Assembly (NCBI GenBank): GCA_003244105.1
Contig: QHBK01000014.1
Coordinates: 62,001 to 126,000, forward strand
DNA length: 64,000 bases
Direction of reading: 5' to 3'
DNA from: Candidatus Eremiobacter antarcticus
Lineage (GTDB): Bacteria > Vulcanimicrobiota > Vulcanimicrobiia > Eremiobacterales > Eremiobacteraceae
How positions within the stretch are numbered: the first letter of the stretch is position 1; each line of letters begins with the position of its first letter. The translations under genes were made by a program, and so were the position numbers. This document shows, piece after piece, positions 51,595-60,743 of this stretch. Under the pieces are notes generated by a model. The model was given only the letters and a program-made list of their open reading frames with translations, had not been told where the DNA came from and searched no databases.

Positions 51595-51739
51595 CGGCGC
51601 TCCTAAAAAGGGTAGTCCATTGGTTAATCGGCGCGAGCGGGCGGCTCACGGCTGCGAGCTTTTGTCTGTGATAAATATCACTGCCCAGCGTCACCGTCAC
51701 AGGAGCAGCGGCCACAGCGGCGCCAACGTACGCCGTACG

Positions 51740-52885
51740 ATGATCCGGCGCGATCGCATGGTCGACACCGTCCTCGATCTCATACGGCTGGATAGCCATT
51801 CGAGGGAAGAACGGCTGGTGGCCGACTATCTTATCTCCGCGCTGCGCGCGCTCGGCTGCGATGTCGTGGTGGACGACGCGGGCCGAGAGGTGGGAGGCAA
51901 CGCGGGCAACGTCATCGCGCGCGTGAAGCCCTCGCGCTCAGACGCACCGTCTCTGTTGCTGTCGGCGCACATGGACGTGGTTCCACCGGGCGAGGGAGTG
52001 AATCCGATCGTGGAGCCTGCGCGCATCCGCTCGGACGGCACGACCATTCTGGGAGGCGACGACAAAACGGGGCTTGCGGTCATCTTGGAGACCCTTACCG
52101 CAGTGTCGGAGCACGATGTGCCGCATGGACCCATCGAAGTGGTGTTCTCCATCTGCGAAGAGGTCGGTTTGCTCGGCGCCAAACACGTCGACTGCGATGC
52201 ACTGTCATCCAAGGAAGCGATTGTCTTGGACTCCGGCTCCTCTTCGCGGCTGGTGACGCGCGCGCCGTCCTCCGATGGATTCGAGTTTGTCGTGCACGGC
52301 CTAGAGGCGCACGCCGGCATGTGCCCCGAGCGGGGTATTTCGGCCGTGCGCGTGGCCGCTCAAGCCGTCGCCGCAATGCCCTTGGGGCGCATCGACGCGG
52401 AGACGACGAGCAACGTCGTCATCCTCGAGTGCCCGAAGGCGACGAACGTCGTGCCCAACCGCTGCGTCGTCCGAGGCGAGGCCCGGTCTTTGGACGACGC
52501 GCGATTGGATGCGGTGATGCGCGAGATACGGCGCTGTTTCCAAGACGCCGCCGGCAGCGCATCCGCCACGCTGGATGGCTCCGTGCAAAGGGCATGGATC
52601 GAAGAACGCTCCCAGCGCACCTACCACAGCATGCGGGTGCCCGACGAAGCGCCGGTGGCACAGCTTGTTTTGTCCTCCGCCAAGTCGCTGGGCGCCGAGA
52701 TCGAGACGGTGAGCATCGGCGGCGGCTCCGACGCCAACGTCTATAACCGCCGCGGCATCCAAAGCGTGAACCTGGGCACGGGCATGCGGGATATCCACAC
52801 GGTGAACGAGTGGATCGATCTCCCCGACTTCTTCCGCTGCGCCGAGATCGTGCTCGAGTGCGTGCGCAGGCGGGCTGCCGCCTAA
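51740..52885 (+). CDS. M20-family metallopeptidase (peptidase T/PepT2-like)
   Basis: About 381 residues. Zinc ligands: His and Asp in LLSAHMDVVPPGEG, Asp in GGDDKTGLAV, Glu in SICEEVGLLG, Asp in LDSGS and the late His in MRDIHTVNEW. A dimerisation domain lies between residues ~185 and 300. Such enzymes cleave di- or tripeptides or acyl amino acids in the cytoplasm. I use ATG 51740; the frame to 51509 is not needed. Confidence 0.93.
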   Translation: MIRRDRMVDTVLDLIRLDSHSREERLVADYLISALRALGCDVVVDDAGREVGGNAGNVIARVKPSRSDAPSLLLSAHMDVVPPGEGVNPIVEPARIRSDGTTILGGDDKTGLAVILETLTAVSEHDVPHGPIEVVFSICEEVGLLGAKHVDCDALSSKEAIVLDSGSSSRLVTRAPSSDGFEFVVHGLEAHAGMCPERGISAVRVAAQAVAAMPLGRIDAETTSNVVILECPKATNVVPNRCVVRGEARSLDDARLDAVMREIRRCFQDAAGSASATLDGSVQRAWIEERSQRTYHSMRVPDEAPVAQLVLSSAKSLGAEIETVSIGGGSDANVYNRRGIQSVNLGTGMRDIHTVNEWIDLPDFFRCAEIVLECVRRRAAA

Positions 52886-52921
52886 GATATCGCGCAGCTT
52901 TCAGAGAAGGCACCTGACCTT

Positions 52922-53668
52922 ATGCGGCCGAGCTGGTCGTCGCTGCCAAAGCGATCGGGATCCGAAACGCCTGCCGTCTATGCGCTGCTGGCGCTCTGCG
53001 GCATCGTCTTTTTGATCGACTTCTACACGCACAATGCGCTGGGCTCGGTTTTGGTGTGGCCGGTCAACTCGCTGCAGTGGTTTGCAAGCCTCCACTACTG
53101 GCAGCCGTTCACGTTCCCGTTCGTGCACTTCAGCCAGATATTTTATCTGCTCACCGACGGCTTGGTGCTGTACTTCTTCGGCAGTTCGTTGGAGCGGTCG
53201 TGGGGATCGGGCCGCTTTCTTTTCTTCTTCTTCGCGACCGGGCTGCTCGCCGGGCTGATCGTGCTGGCTCTGTCGCCGCTGTTGAGCGGCGGTCTGATGG
53301 TCGGTATGGTCGGCAGTCTGGTCGCAATGGTGGTCGCATTTGCCGCGCTCAACCCGTACGCGACCGTCGTTATGTTCATATTCCCGCTGCAAGCGCGCTG
53401 GCTCGCGGCGCTGGCGATCGTCTTCGAGATCTTCGGTCGAACGGGCACGTACGGAAGTCCCGCGACCACCACCATCGCCGTGCTGGCGGTCACGGCGTTT
53501 TCATGGGCGTTCACCACGAACAGGCTCGCCTTGCGGGGTCTGTCGCGCCACAGCGGCCCAAGCTTCAAGGAGAGGTTCGACCATTGGCAGCAACGGCGGC
53601 GCATGCGGCGCTGGCAGCGCCGGGTGTCGCGCATCGAACGGCCGGACGATCTGTTCAAGGATAAATAG
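52922..53668 (+). CDS. Rhomboid-fold membrane protein lacking the catalytic serine
   Basis: 248 residues, six or more membrane helices. The rhomboid pattern HFSQIFYLLTDGLVLYFFGS, SLERSWGSGRF is clear. At the active-site position (residues 128-132) the family GxSG reads GMVGS, and no His is seen in helix 6 (TAFSWAFTTN). It is therefore a pseudoprotease, perhaps a chaperone or trafficking protein like iRhoms. It lies 36 bp after the M20 gene and 24 bp before the MocR gene. Confidence 0.8.
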   Translation: MRPSWSSLPKRSGSETPAVYALLALCGIVFLIDFYTHNALGSVLVWPVNSLQWFASLHYWQPFTFPFVHFSQIFYLLTDGLVLYFFGSSLERSWGSGRFLFFFFATGLLAGLIVLALSPLLSGGLMVGMVGSLVAMVVAFAALNPYATVVMFIFPLQARWLAALAIVFEIFGRTGTYGSPATTTIAVLAVTAFSWAFTTNRLALRGLSRHSGPSFKERFDHWQQRRRMRRWQRRVSRIERPDDLFKDK

Positions 53669-53692
53669 CAGGCGGCCAGATAAAGCCGAGTT

Positions 53693-55240
53693 ATGGCATC
53701 CGCGAGCCCCGCACCGTCGGCCGACATTTTCGCTCTGGACATCGTCAAACAGGCGCGTTTGAGCGGCAGCGGGCCTTTGTACGCGCAGCTCGCGGACGGC
53801 ATTGCAGAGATCATCGCCTCCGGCCGGTTGCCGTACGGCGCCGCAATGCCGCGAGTGCGCGATCTGGCCAACGGCCTGCATGTCAGCATCGTCACCGCCG
53901 CTCATGCCTACCGGGTGTTGGGCGAGCGAGGTTTGGTGGCGGCTCGGCCCGGCGTGGGCACGTTCGTAGCCCGTCCGTTGCCTGCGGTGACGGAACTGCG
54001 GGCGCCCGACTCAGCTCAACTCGCTTGGCAGAGCGCATTCATCGGTTCCAAGCCCACCACCAACCTGAGCCGCATCTACCAGCTGCCCCCCGCCTGCGCG
54101 CAAGCGCGGTTCAGCTTCTTCAGCGTTCATAGCTACGGCGGGCAGATGCTGCCGCTCAGCCGCCGCATCTTGCGCCGCGTGGCGCTGGATGCCGAGGTCG
54201 CGCGCTTGCGGCCGACGGATACGCAGGGGTTGCCGGAGCTGCGCAGCGCGGTGGCAGCCCACTTGGCAGAGGAAGGCATCGAGGTCGGCGCCGAGCGCGT
54301 GCTGATCACGAACAGCTACGAAGAAGCGCTGCTTTTGACGCTGTTGGCGTTTTGCAAAGACTCGGACGCGATCGCGATCGAAGACCCCAGTCAGTTCTGC
54401 ACGGTCGACATCGCGCGGCTTCGCTCCGTTCGGCTGGTGGGCGTGCCCATGGATGACAAGGGTATGCGCACCGATCTGCTCGAGAGTTTGAGCGCGCGGG
54501 AGTCGGTACGGGTGATCGTGACGTCGCCGCGGGCCCACAATCCCACCGGCGTGGAATTGAGCGAGCATCGCCGCCGCGAATTGTACGCGGTTGCGCGACG
54601 CCTCAACTGTCTGATCTTCGAATGCGACTCGTTCGCGCCGCTCATGTATCGAGGACGCCGCCAGGCTCCCATCCTGAGCGAGGATCCGGATGGACGCGTC
54701 ATCTACGGGCGCCCGGTCTCGCGCGGGTTGCTCATGAACCTTGGCATCGCCATTGCGACCGGCCAGGTCCTGGAGCAGCTCGTGCAGGCCAAAGACATCG
54801 TGGACCGGGGATCGGATGTCTTCTTGCAGCTCATCCTGCGGCGGCTTCTCGACAGCGGGTGCATCGCGCGTCAAGACGCGCAGATGCGGCGAGAATGGGG
54901 CGATCAGCTCAGCGCGCTGCTGGCCTCGCTCGATCGCACGATGCCGCGCAGCGTTCGCTGGACACATCCGCGCGGGGGCGGCTGCGTCTGGGTGACGATG
55001 CCCGAGCGATGCTCCGCCGATGTGTTGCTCGCGCGCGCATTGGAGAAAGACATCAGCTTCATCCCCGGCCGCGCCTTCGGCGTGACCGAGCGCCACGAAC
55101 GGTCGTTCCGGCTCGCGATCGGCAACTTGTCCCCGTCGCAGATCATCGAAGCGGTGAACGTGCTGAGCGGCGTGGTGAAGGAACACGTGTCCGAGGCGCA
55201 GCGCCTGCGCCCCCGCATCCCGATGGGAAAAGTTTCCTAG
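53693..55240 (+). CDS. MocR-type GntR/aminotransferase-fold regulator without the PLP lysine
   Basis: 515 residues. The GntR helix-turn-helix (YAQLADGIAEIIASGRLPYG; AMPRVRDLANGLHVSIVTAA) is followed by a fold-type-I aminotransferase domain (~125-480). RAHNPTGVELS and FECDSFAPLMYRG contain the Asn and Asp of the cofactor pocket. Where MocR/PdxR proteins have SK, this one has SR (R344, in GRPVSRGLLM). A Schiff base to PLP is then not possible. It probably senses another ligand. It follows the rhomboid-like gene. Confidence 0.85.
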   Translation: MASASPAPSADIFALDIVKQARLSGSGPLYAQLADGIAEIIASGRLPYGAAMPRVRDLANGLHVSIVTAAHAYRVLGERGLVAARPGVGTFVARPLPAVTELRAPDSAQLAWQSAFIGSKPTTNLSRIYQLPPACAQARFSFFSVHSYGGQMLPLSRRILRRVALDAEVARLRPTDTQGLPELRSAVAAHLAEEGIEVGAERVLITNSYEEALLLTLLAFCKDSDAIAIEDPSQFCTVDIARLRSVRLVGVPMDDKGMRTDLLESLSARESVRVIVTSPRAHNPTGVELSEHRRRELYAVARRLNCLIFECDSFAPLMYRGRRQAPILSEDPDGRVIYGRPVSRGLLMNLGIAIATGQVLEQLVQAKDIVDRGSDVFLQLILRRLLDSGCIARQDAQMRREWGDQLSALLASLDRTMPRSVRWTHPRGGGCVWVTMPERCSADVLLARALEKDISFIPGRAFGVTERHERSFRLAIGNLSPSQIIEAVNVLSGVVKEHVSEAQRLRPRIPMGKVS

Positions 55241-55258
55241 CCTTTCGGCGTCAAACGA

Positions 55259-56218
55259 TCAGCGGCCGGTGCGGACGATCTCTTCGAGTTTCGCACGGTC
55301 GAGCTTCACCACTCGGCCGCGCCGCAGCTCGAGCGCGCCCAAATCCTCTAAGTGAGAAAGCGCGCGGCTTCCCATGTCGCGCACGGTCCCGACGCGCGCC
55401 GCCAAATCCGACTGCGTGATGCGCTCCACGCCGCCTTCACCGGGGGACATGCCAGCTTGCGGCGACGCATAGTCCATTAGGACGCGGGCGATCCTGGTCA
55501 AGACTCGACCGAAGGCAAGGTTTCCGGCGGCGCCGGAAAGCCGCCGCTGGCGCTGTGCGAAAAAGCGGGCGCAGCCAATCGCGATCTCAGGGCTGCGCTG
55601 GATGAGCCCGCGGACGAAAGGCGCCGGCAGCTCGATGATCTCCACCTCACCGCGGGCGACCACGGTCGCTTCCGCCATGCCCTCGTCGAACACCGAAGCC
55701 TCATTGAACATGCTGTAGGGCGTGACGTCGTACAGCACGATCTCCCGGCCCTCATCGGCGGCGCGGGTCACTTCCACGATGCCGCGCCGCACGATCGCGA
55801 GCATCGGCCAGTTCGTGCCCTCGGCGACGATCACCATGCGGTCGTGGTAGTTGCGCTCCTTTGCGACGCGGTCGATCTCGCGCAACAGGTCGGCATGCGC
55901 ATTTCTGAACATCCGGCACTGTCGCAGAAACGCGATGCGGGGCGTGTCACCTTGCAGCGCGGGGTCGGGCAAGCGCGTGAGACGCACGATCCAGCGATTG
56001 TCGCCGGCGTTGCGCATATCCCAAAGGCAGAGCCCTTCACGCTCGCTCTCCAGGTGCGTGCGCAATGCGCGAGGCTCGTAGTCGTTGGTGAATTCGGCCG
56101 CTTGGCCGGGCATCAGCCTATCGAAGGAGGCCAGCACCCGGTCGTGGCGCTCCCACGAGGGCAGCTCGCGCAGATCGACGCGCTCGATCGGTTGGCCCAC
56201 AGAGGCATCGAACGTCAT
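55259..56218 (-). CDS. Crp/Fnr-type regulator with an N-terminal DUF2249 domain
   Basis: 319 residues. Residues ~12-80 form a DUF2249 domain (ERVDLRELPSWERHDRVLAS; FDRLMPGQAAEFTNDYEPRA). Residues ~105-225 form a cyclic-nucleotide-type beta barrel (GREIVLYDVTPYSMFNEASV) and ~250-315 a winged helix (ITQSDLAARVGTVRDMGSRA). The phosphate-binding cassette differs from CAP, so a nucleotide ligand is doubtful. It is convergent with the MocR gene. DUF2249 is often linked with nitrogen-oxide genes, so a redox or NO role is possible. Confidence 0.88.
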   Translation of the reverse strand: MTFDASVGQPIERVDLRELPSWERHDRVLASFDRLMPGQAAEFTNDYEPRALRTHLESEREGLCLWDMRNAGDNRWIVRLTRLPDPALQGDTPRIAFLRQCRMFRNAHADLLREIDRVAKERNYHDRMVIVAEGTNWPMLAIVRRGIVEVTRAADEGREIVLYDVTPYSMFNEASVFDEGMAEATVVARGEVEIIELPAPFVRGLIQRSPEIAIGCARFFAQRQRRLSGAAGNLAFGRVLTRIARVLMDYASPQAGMSPGEGGVERITQSDLAARVGTVRDMGSRALSHLEDLGALELRRGRVVKLDRAKLEEIVRTGR

Positions 56219-56237
56219 TCCGAGGGCTATTCACGCC

Positions 56238-58124
56238 TCACCACTCGAACGCCTGGATTGCGGCCCAGGCATCGGGTTTGGTGCCTGTCAAATCGAAGAA
56301 CGTTTCGCCCAGAGCGCCGACGGATTTTGCCGCACCGAGCGACCACATGATCTCCCGCCCGGAGGGCGAGCCGGTGCTCTCGAGGTCCACGCTTTGGCCT
56401 GCGAGGTTGACCGGAATGTCGCGGCCGGCAAGCTCGCGAGTGCGGAGCACCGCTTGCGATGACGCGAGCGCGACTTCACCGCGGCCGTACTCGTGGCGCG
56501 CGCCTTCGTTGAAGTAATGCCAGTACTCCATCGGCTGCAATACGTCGGCATACGCTGCGATGCGCGCATAGGGCACATCATCGTTGGTCAGGTGGCCGCT
56601 GTGCGGCGACGCCACCGTGGCGACCAAGAGGTAATGACTCCCGACGGCGTTGCGTATGGCGTTGATGTATGCGACCATGCCGTTGCGCGCCGCTCGGCCA
56701 TGCCCCATGTACTGGTCGCCCGACTCGAGGTCGAGGGCAAGCCCGATGAAGCCGTTGCCGGCGGGCGTCCGATAGCGTGCCATCGCAAGCGATTGCGCGA
56801 TGTCTTGCGCGGTCACCGCCCGCGGCACGGTCCAAGCCAACAGCTTGATGTCGGCCTCCGCCGAGGCATCGATCAGACGGTCGAGCCAAGCCCGCGACCC
56901 TGGCGTGTCCGCCATCGGCTTCGCTCCGCGTGACATTCGCAATTCGATGAACGATATGCCGGCGTTCCGAGCTGCGTCCGCGATCGTTCGCGGATCGAGA
57001 CGCGAGTAACTGTGCGCGTCGGTCGGGCGGGAAGAGAAGTATAGGAACATGCCCTTGCCCGCGAGCGCCTCGGCCCCGGTCGTCGGTGCCGCCACTTCCG
57101 GCGGAGTCACCACCGCGCCGGTTGCAGCGCTGGCCGATTCGGCGTCGGAACCGGCGACGATGACGTAGCGGTAGAGCGCCGACCCATTGACCGCCTTGTC
57201 GCGATAGCTGTGACGGTATGAAGGGATGTGGGCGATCATCTGCGCCAGCCCGCCGTCGGCTGAAGAGCGATAGAGCGTGAAGGTCTTGCGCTTGGTGGCG
57301 CGCGGATGTTCGGTCCAGTCAAGCGCCATGAGATGGGGTCCGAGAGGGTGTGCGGTGAGCCGCAAGGAGCTTGATTCGACAACCGGCGCAGCGGGTGAGG
57401 CCGGCACAATGATGCGCGTGGCGGGAGTCGCGACCGCCGCGGGTGAGAGCGGCAATCCGAGGATCGGCGAGGCGAGCACCGTGGGGCTGGCGGCTGCCGG
57501 CTCGACGGGCGAGGGAGCCGGACGCGCGGTCACCGCGATCAATGCTTGATGACGAGTCGGTGCCGGAGAGGCTGCGATACGCTTTTTCGCTGCGATATTT
57601 TTCTCCATGAAATAAACCGGGCGCTGCGTCGCGGCGGGCACCCTTATGCGCACGATCGCCAGGTGGGAATGTTTGTGCGCTTTTGACACGCTCGCATGCA
57701 GCGGAACTCGCGCGAAGTTCGTCGCCACCGCGATCAAGAGCGGCAGCGCAAGCGTTGCCAGCACAGACGTCGCGAACAACCGGCTTGAGCGCGACTTCGG
57801 CTGTTCGCATTCAGCGGTGTATTGGACGCGGCGCTGATCGATCGTGGGTGGCGCGAAGCGCAGGCGCGTCGTTTCGCGCCGGATTACAAGCTGATCAAGC
57901 CGTGCCGCCTCACGAGCGGTACGTCGCTCAAGGGCCGCTCGGCGCTCACCGTTGTTGCGCGAACGCTCCTCGAGCGTGCTCAGCCTCAGCCGCTTCTTCG
58001 CGGCTTCCGCCGCGCCGAGAGTTTGGCGATGCAACGGACGCTTCGTGGCTGTCACGGCCGGTTCGCGCTGCGTGGACGGCAGCGAGTCATCGGAAATGTC
58101 GCGGAGGTTCAACGCTTGGCGCAC
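56238..58124 (-). CDS. Membrane-anchored TIM-barrel glycoside-hydrolase-like protein
   Basis: 628 residues. A basic helical N-terminus (~1-110) is cytoplasmic, one helix (116-138, SRLFATSVLATLALPLLIAV) anchors it, a Pro/Ala-rich stretch (~190-270) links to an Fn3-like module (~265-345), and the C-terminal ~250 residues look like a glycosidase barrel (GLALDLESGDQYMGHGRAAR; VLQPMEYWHYFNEGARHEYG). Catalytic residues are not certain. It may act on envelope glycans. Confidence 0.65.
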   Translation of the reverse strand: MRQALNLRDISDDSLPSTQREPAVTATKRPLHRQTLGAAEAAKKRLRLSTLEERSRNNGERRAALERRTAREAARLDQLVIRRETTRLRFAPPTIDQRRVQYTAECEQPKSRSSRLFATSVLATLALPLLIAVATNFARVPLHASVSKAHKHSHLAIVRIRVPAATQRPVYFMEKNIAAKKRIAASPAPTRHQALIAVTARPAPSPVEPAAASPTVLASPILGLPLSPAAVATPATRIIVPASPAAPVVESSSLRLTAHPLGPHLMALDWTEHPRATKRKTFTLYRSSADGGLAQMIAHIPSYRHSYRDKAVNGSALYRYVIVAGSDAESASAATGAVVTPPEVAAPTTGAEALAGKGMFLYFSSRPTDAHSYSRLDPRTIADAARNAGISFIELRMSRGAKPMADTPGSRAWLDRLIDASAEADIKLLAWTVPRAVTAQDIAQSLAMARYRTPAGNGFIGLALDLESGDQYMGHGRAARNGMVAYINAIRNAVGSHYLLVATVASPHSGHLTNDDVPYARIAAYADVLQPMEYWHYFNEGARHEYGRGEVALASSQAVLRTRELAGRDIPVNLAGQSVDLESTGSPSGREIMWSLGAAKSVGALGETFFDLTGTKPDAWAAIQAFEW

Positions 58125-58267
58125 CTGCGGTTGACGAGCGGCCTGGGGCGGCCTCGTCCCCGCAGAGGCCTAAAACGACTGTCGCGCCGCTTGTCTAACG
58201 GCGTATTTTCATCATCGGCCCCTCAAGACCGAGATACAGCAGTCGCTTTGGGGAGCCTGAGAAATCG

Positions 58268-59035
58268 ATGAGAGGCGAACGCTGGCCGTTATGCAATCGT
58301 TTTCTTGACGCGGAGATGCTGGACGAAACAAAGCGGCGGATCCTTAGGACCGCCTCAGCCCTTCTCTTGAGCGGCGCGCTCGCGCTGACGCTGGCGCACG
58401 CCGGGCGGGCGGCCCCAGCGGTGGGTCCGGCTGCCACCCGAACGGCTGCGGGCAGCGTCGACTCCATCATCGAACTCATCACCCATCGAAACCCGGGCCT
58501 TGTCTCATATCAGGCGCACGCCCGGCTCGACATCCGGCAGCTGAACTTCCCGTATCTGCACCCCGTGCTCAATGGGACGGAGTACTACACAAGCCCAGGT
58601 TTCACGGTCTTTGATTTCCCGCACACGCCTTCGTACCTGAAAGGCATCACCAAAGTCGAGGGCGCGGTCTACGAGGCGCATCGCTGGAAGCGTTGCTACG
58701 ACATCACGTTCAGAACCGAACCCGAGGCGTACGTCATGCACATGGTGCCGAAGATCCGCGGCGAGGTCTCAGCGCTTGATGTGACGGTAGAAAAAAATAG
58801 CGGGGACTTGCAGCACTTCGATTGGCATTACCATAACTCGGGCGACGGCATCTCGCTCACCCAGTACTACACGATCGTGAACGGCTACAGCGTGGTGACG
58901 TTGCAGCACTCCGACGTGACGATCCACCACATCCGAGCGCGCATCGTTGGGACCTTCGAGAATTTCAAGTACAACGTGACGGTACCGATGCCCACCGCGA
59001 CCCCCTCAGATCCCGCGCATCAGTGCGATAACTAG
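58268..59035 (+). CDS. Exported protein of unknown function
   Basis: 255 residues. A signal (RILRTASALLLSGALALTLA) lies after a 25-residue lead; ATG 58316 is an alternative start that makes the signal conventional. The mature part contains SIIELITHRNPGLVSYQAHA and VYEAHRWKRCYDITFRTEPE and resembles LolA/LolB-type outer-membrane lipoprotein carriers in outline (YQAHARLDI), but this is not certain. It is divergent from the TIM-barrel gene. Confidence 0.65.
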   Translation: MRGERWPLCNRFLDAEMLDETKRRILRTASALLLSGALALTLAHAGRAAPAVGPAATRTAAGSVDSIIELITHRNPGLVSYQAHARLDIRQLNFPYLHPVLNGTEYYTSPGFTVFDFPHTPSYLKGITKVEGAVYEAHRWKRCYDITFRTEPEAYVMHMVPKIRGEVSALDVTVEKNSGDLQHFDWHYHNSGDGISLTQYYTIVNGYSVVTLQHSDVTIHHIRARIVGTFENFKYNVTVPMPTATPSDPAHQCDN

Positions 59036-59051
59036 AAGTTTCGGCTCTTTT

Positions 59052-59183
59052 TCAACACGTCGCCGCTTCGTGGATCGCAAGCAAGGTGCCCGTCAAGCGC
59101 AGCGCGCTGCGGTGGCGCAAGAGCACCGGAACAACGACCGTCAGCGAGACGGCGATGATGGCGAACCCAAAAAGCAGTTTCAT
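59052..59183 (-). CDS. Small membrane peptide
   Basis: 43 residues, starting MKLLFGFAIIAVSLTVVVPV and ending LAIHEAATC. The single hydrophobic helix and a GAGGGA-like site ~10 nt before ATG 59183 support it. There is no homology I can name. It may be a small membrane protein or a chance frame. Confidence 0.35.
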   Translation of the reverse strand: MKLLFGFAIIAVSLTVVVPVLLRHRSALRLTGTLLAIHEAATC

Positions 59184-59412
59184 AACGTGTCATCCCTCTA
59201 AACGGATGACCGCGAAAACTATGTTTCTGTGACACAGCCCGGCGCTCGGGCGCTTGGTCCTGCCGCGAACGGCTTGGGTGTTGTTCAATGCCTTCAATCA
59301 TCCGGACGTCGCTATTCCTCGTTAGGGCAGTGAGTCGCCACTGTGGACCCACGGCGATTCAAGGCTTGCAGACTCGGCGGTGAAGGAGATCCGCCGGCTA
59401 TGAGGAGGCGAA

Positions 59413-60621
59413 ATGACCCGCAAAATCGGCATTGTCATCGCCGGCGCTCTCGCTGTTTTCAGCTTGGCAGCCGGCCTTTCGTTATACGGCTCACATCCCG
59501 TACGTAGTTCCGACCACCAAGACTCCCCGTTGACGGTAGCGCGGCCAGGCGCAGACCTGAGCGACCTGTATGCGTTTCCGGCACCCGACAACGACAACGA
59601 CGTGGTCCTCGTCATGAACGTCCATCCGATCATCCCAGCCGGCATGGGCCGTCAGACGAGATTTGATCCCGGGGTGATGTACCAGTTCAAGATCGACAAC
59701 ACCGGCGACCACGTCGAAGACCTCGTCATCCAATTCAAAGCCGACGCCGCTGGCTCGTCGCAAAAAATCGCCATGTTCGGGCCGGCCAAGCCGCAGGCCG
59801 CGGGAACGCGTTCGGCGTGGGTTTCTGAAACGGGCAGTGTGACCTACGACAAAGTCGCGACGCTGGGCAACGGCGTGAAGCTGTACGCAGGGCCTCGCAA
59901 GGATCCGTTTTTCTTCGACCTGGCCCAATTTTTCAAGATCGTGCCCGACCGCAATGCCGGCTACCACGCGGCCGGCCAGTCGGTGCCCGCGGCGACCGCA
60001 ACCGCGTTCAACAATCCAGGGACCGACTTCTTGTCCACCAATCGGTTCAACGTGCTCTCAATCGTTGCGGAACTGCCACGGACGATGCTGTCGCCGAGCT
60101 ACGGACCACCGGGAAAAATCAACCTGTGGGCCACGACCAGCACGGCCGACGGCGGCGGCTATCAACAAGTGGAACGGCTGGCTCGTCCTGCGGTGAAAGA
60201 AGCGTTCGAGGCGTTCGCGGATCACGACCGCACCAACCGCAGCACGCCCACGGACGATCGCGTCCTCTCCGATTCCATCGACAAATTCATGACGACGGTC
60301 GCGGGCCGTTCGCCTCAGATCGCAAACATCGTTCGATCGGTGCTGATACCGGATGAGCTCTCCATCGATCTTTCGCAGACGAGCGTTCAGGCAGCGTATC
60401 TGGGCGTAGAGACCGGCGGCGTCACCGGAAGCAAGTTCGGGGGACGCGGACTACGCGATGATGTGATCGACTTGTCGCTGGGCGTTGTCTTCGGCAACAC
60501 GGTGCCTGCGCTCAAGCTCGCGCCCGACGACGGGAAGGAAAGCCCAGGGCTCACGAGCGATCACGTCGGTCCCAACCAAAGCTACGGCAAGACGTTCCCG
60601 TACCTCAACGAACCTTACTGA
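59413..60621 (+). CDS. DUF4331 family exported protein
   Basis: 402 residues. Signal TRKIGIVIAGALAVFSLAAG. SDHQDSPLTVARPGADLSDLYAF and NDNDVVLVMNVHPIIPAGMG are DUF4331 signatures (acidic pocket near the N-terminus), with DVIDLSLGVVFGNTV near the end. The family is common in soil bacteria and of unknown function. ATG 59413 follows AGGAGG. A strong terminator follows. Confidence 0.93.
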   Translation: MTRKIGIVIAGALAVFSLAAGLSLYGSHPVRSSDHQDSPLTVARPGADLSDLYAFPAPDNDNDVVLVMNVHPIIPAGMGRQTRFDPGVMYQFKIDNTGDHVEDLVIQFKADAAGSSQKIAMFGPAKPQAAGTRSAWVSETGSVTYDKVATLGNGVKLYAGPRKDPFFFDLAQFFKIVPDRNAGYHAAGQSVPAATATAFNNPGTDFLSTNRFNVLSIVAELPRTMLSPSYGPPGKINLWATTSTADGGGYQQVERLARPAVKEAFEAFADHDRTNRSTPTDDRVLSDSIDKFMTTVAGRSPQIANIVRSVLIPDELSIDLSQTSVQAAYLGVETGGVTGSKFGGRGLRDDVIDLSLGVVFGNTVPALKLAPDDGKESPGLTSDHVGPNQSYGKTFPYLNEPY

Positions 60622-60639
60622 CATATCAGCGAATCAAGG

Positions 60640-60672
60640 GCGGCGGTCGCAGAAGCTTGCGGCCGCCGCTTT
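60640..60672 (+). terminator. Terminator after the DUF4331 gene
   Basis: A 12-bp stem, GCGGCGGTCGCA / TGCGGCCGCCGC (one G-T pair), with a 6-nt loop is followed by TTTC. It lies 19 bp past the stop and upstream of the next gene. Confidence 0.8.
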
Positions 60673-60743
60673 CGGTTATGAGGACAGCGTCCGCTGTCGG
60701 CGAATCCGCTTTGTCCTGCGACGACGGGAAAGGCAGGTTTAGC

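Noticed and set aside
54011-55186. A 391-residue minus-strand frame opposite the MocR-like gene
   Set aside because: The plus strand has helix-turn-helix and aminotransferase motifs; the other frame has none.
59032-59352. 106-residue minus-strand frame beside the DUF4331 gene
   Set aside because: It has an Arg/His/Gln-rich shadow composition and no start signal; a 43-residue hydrophobic frame in the same place is more plausible.
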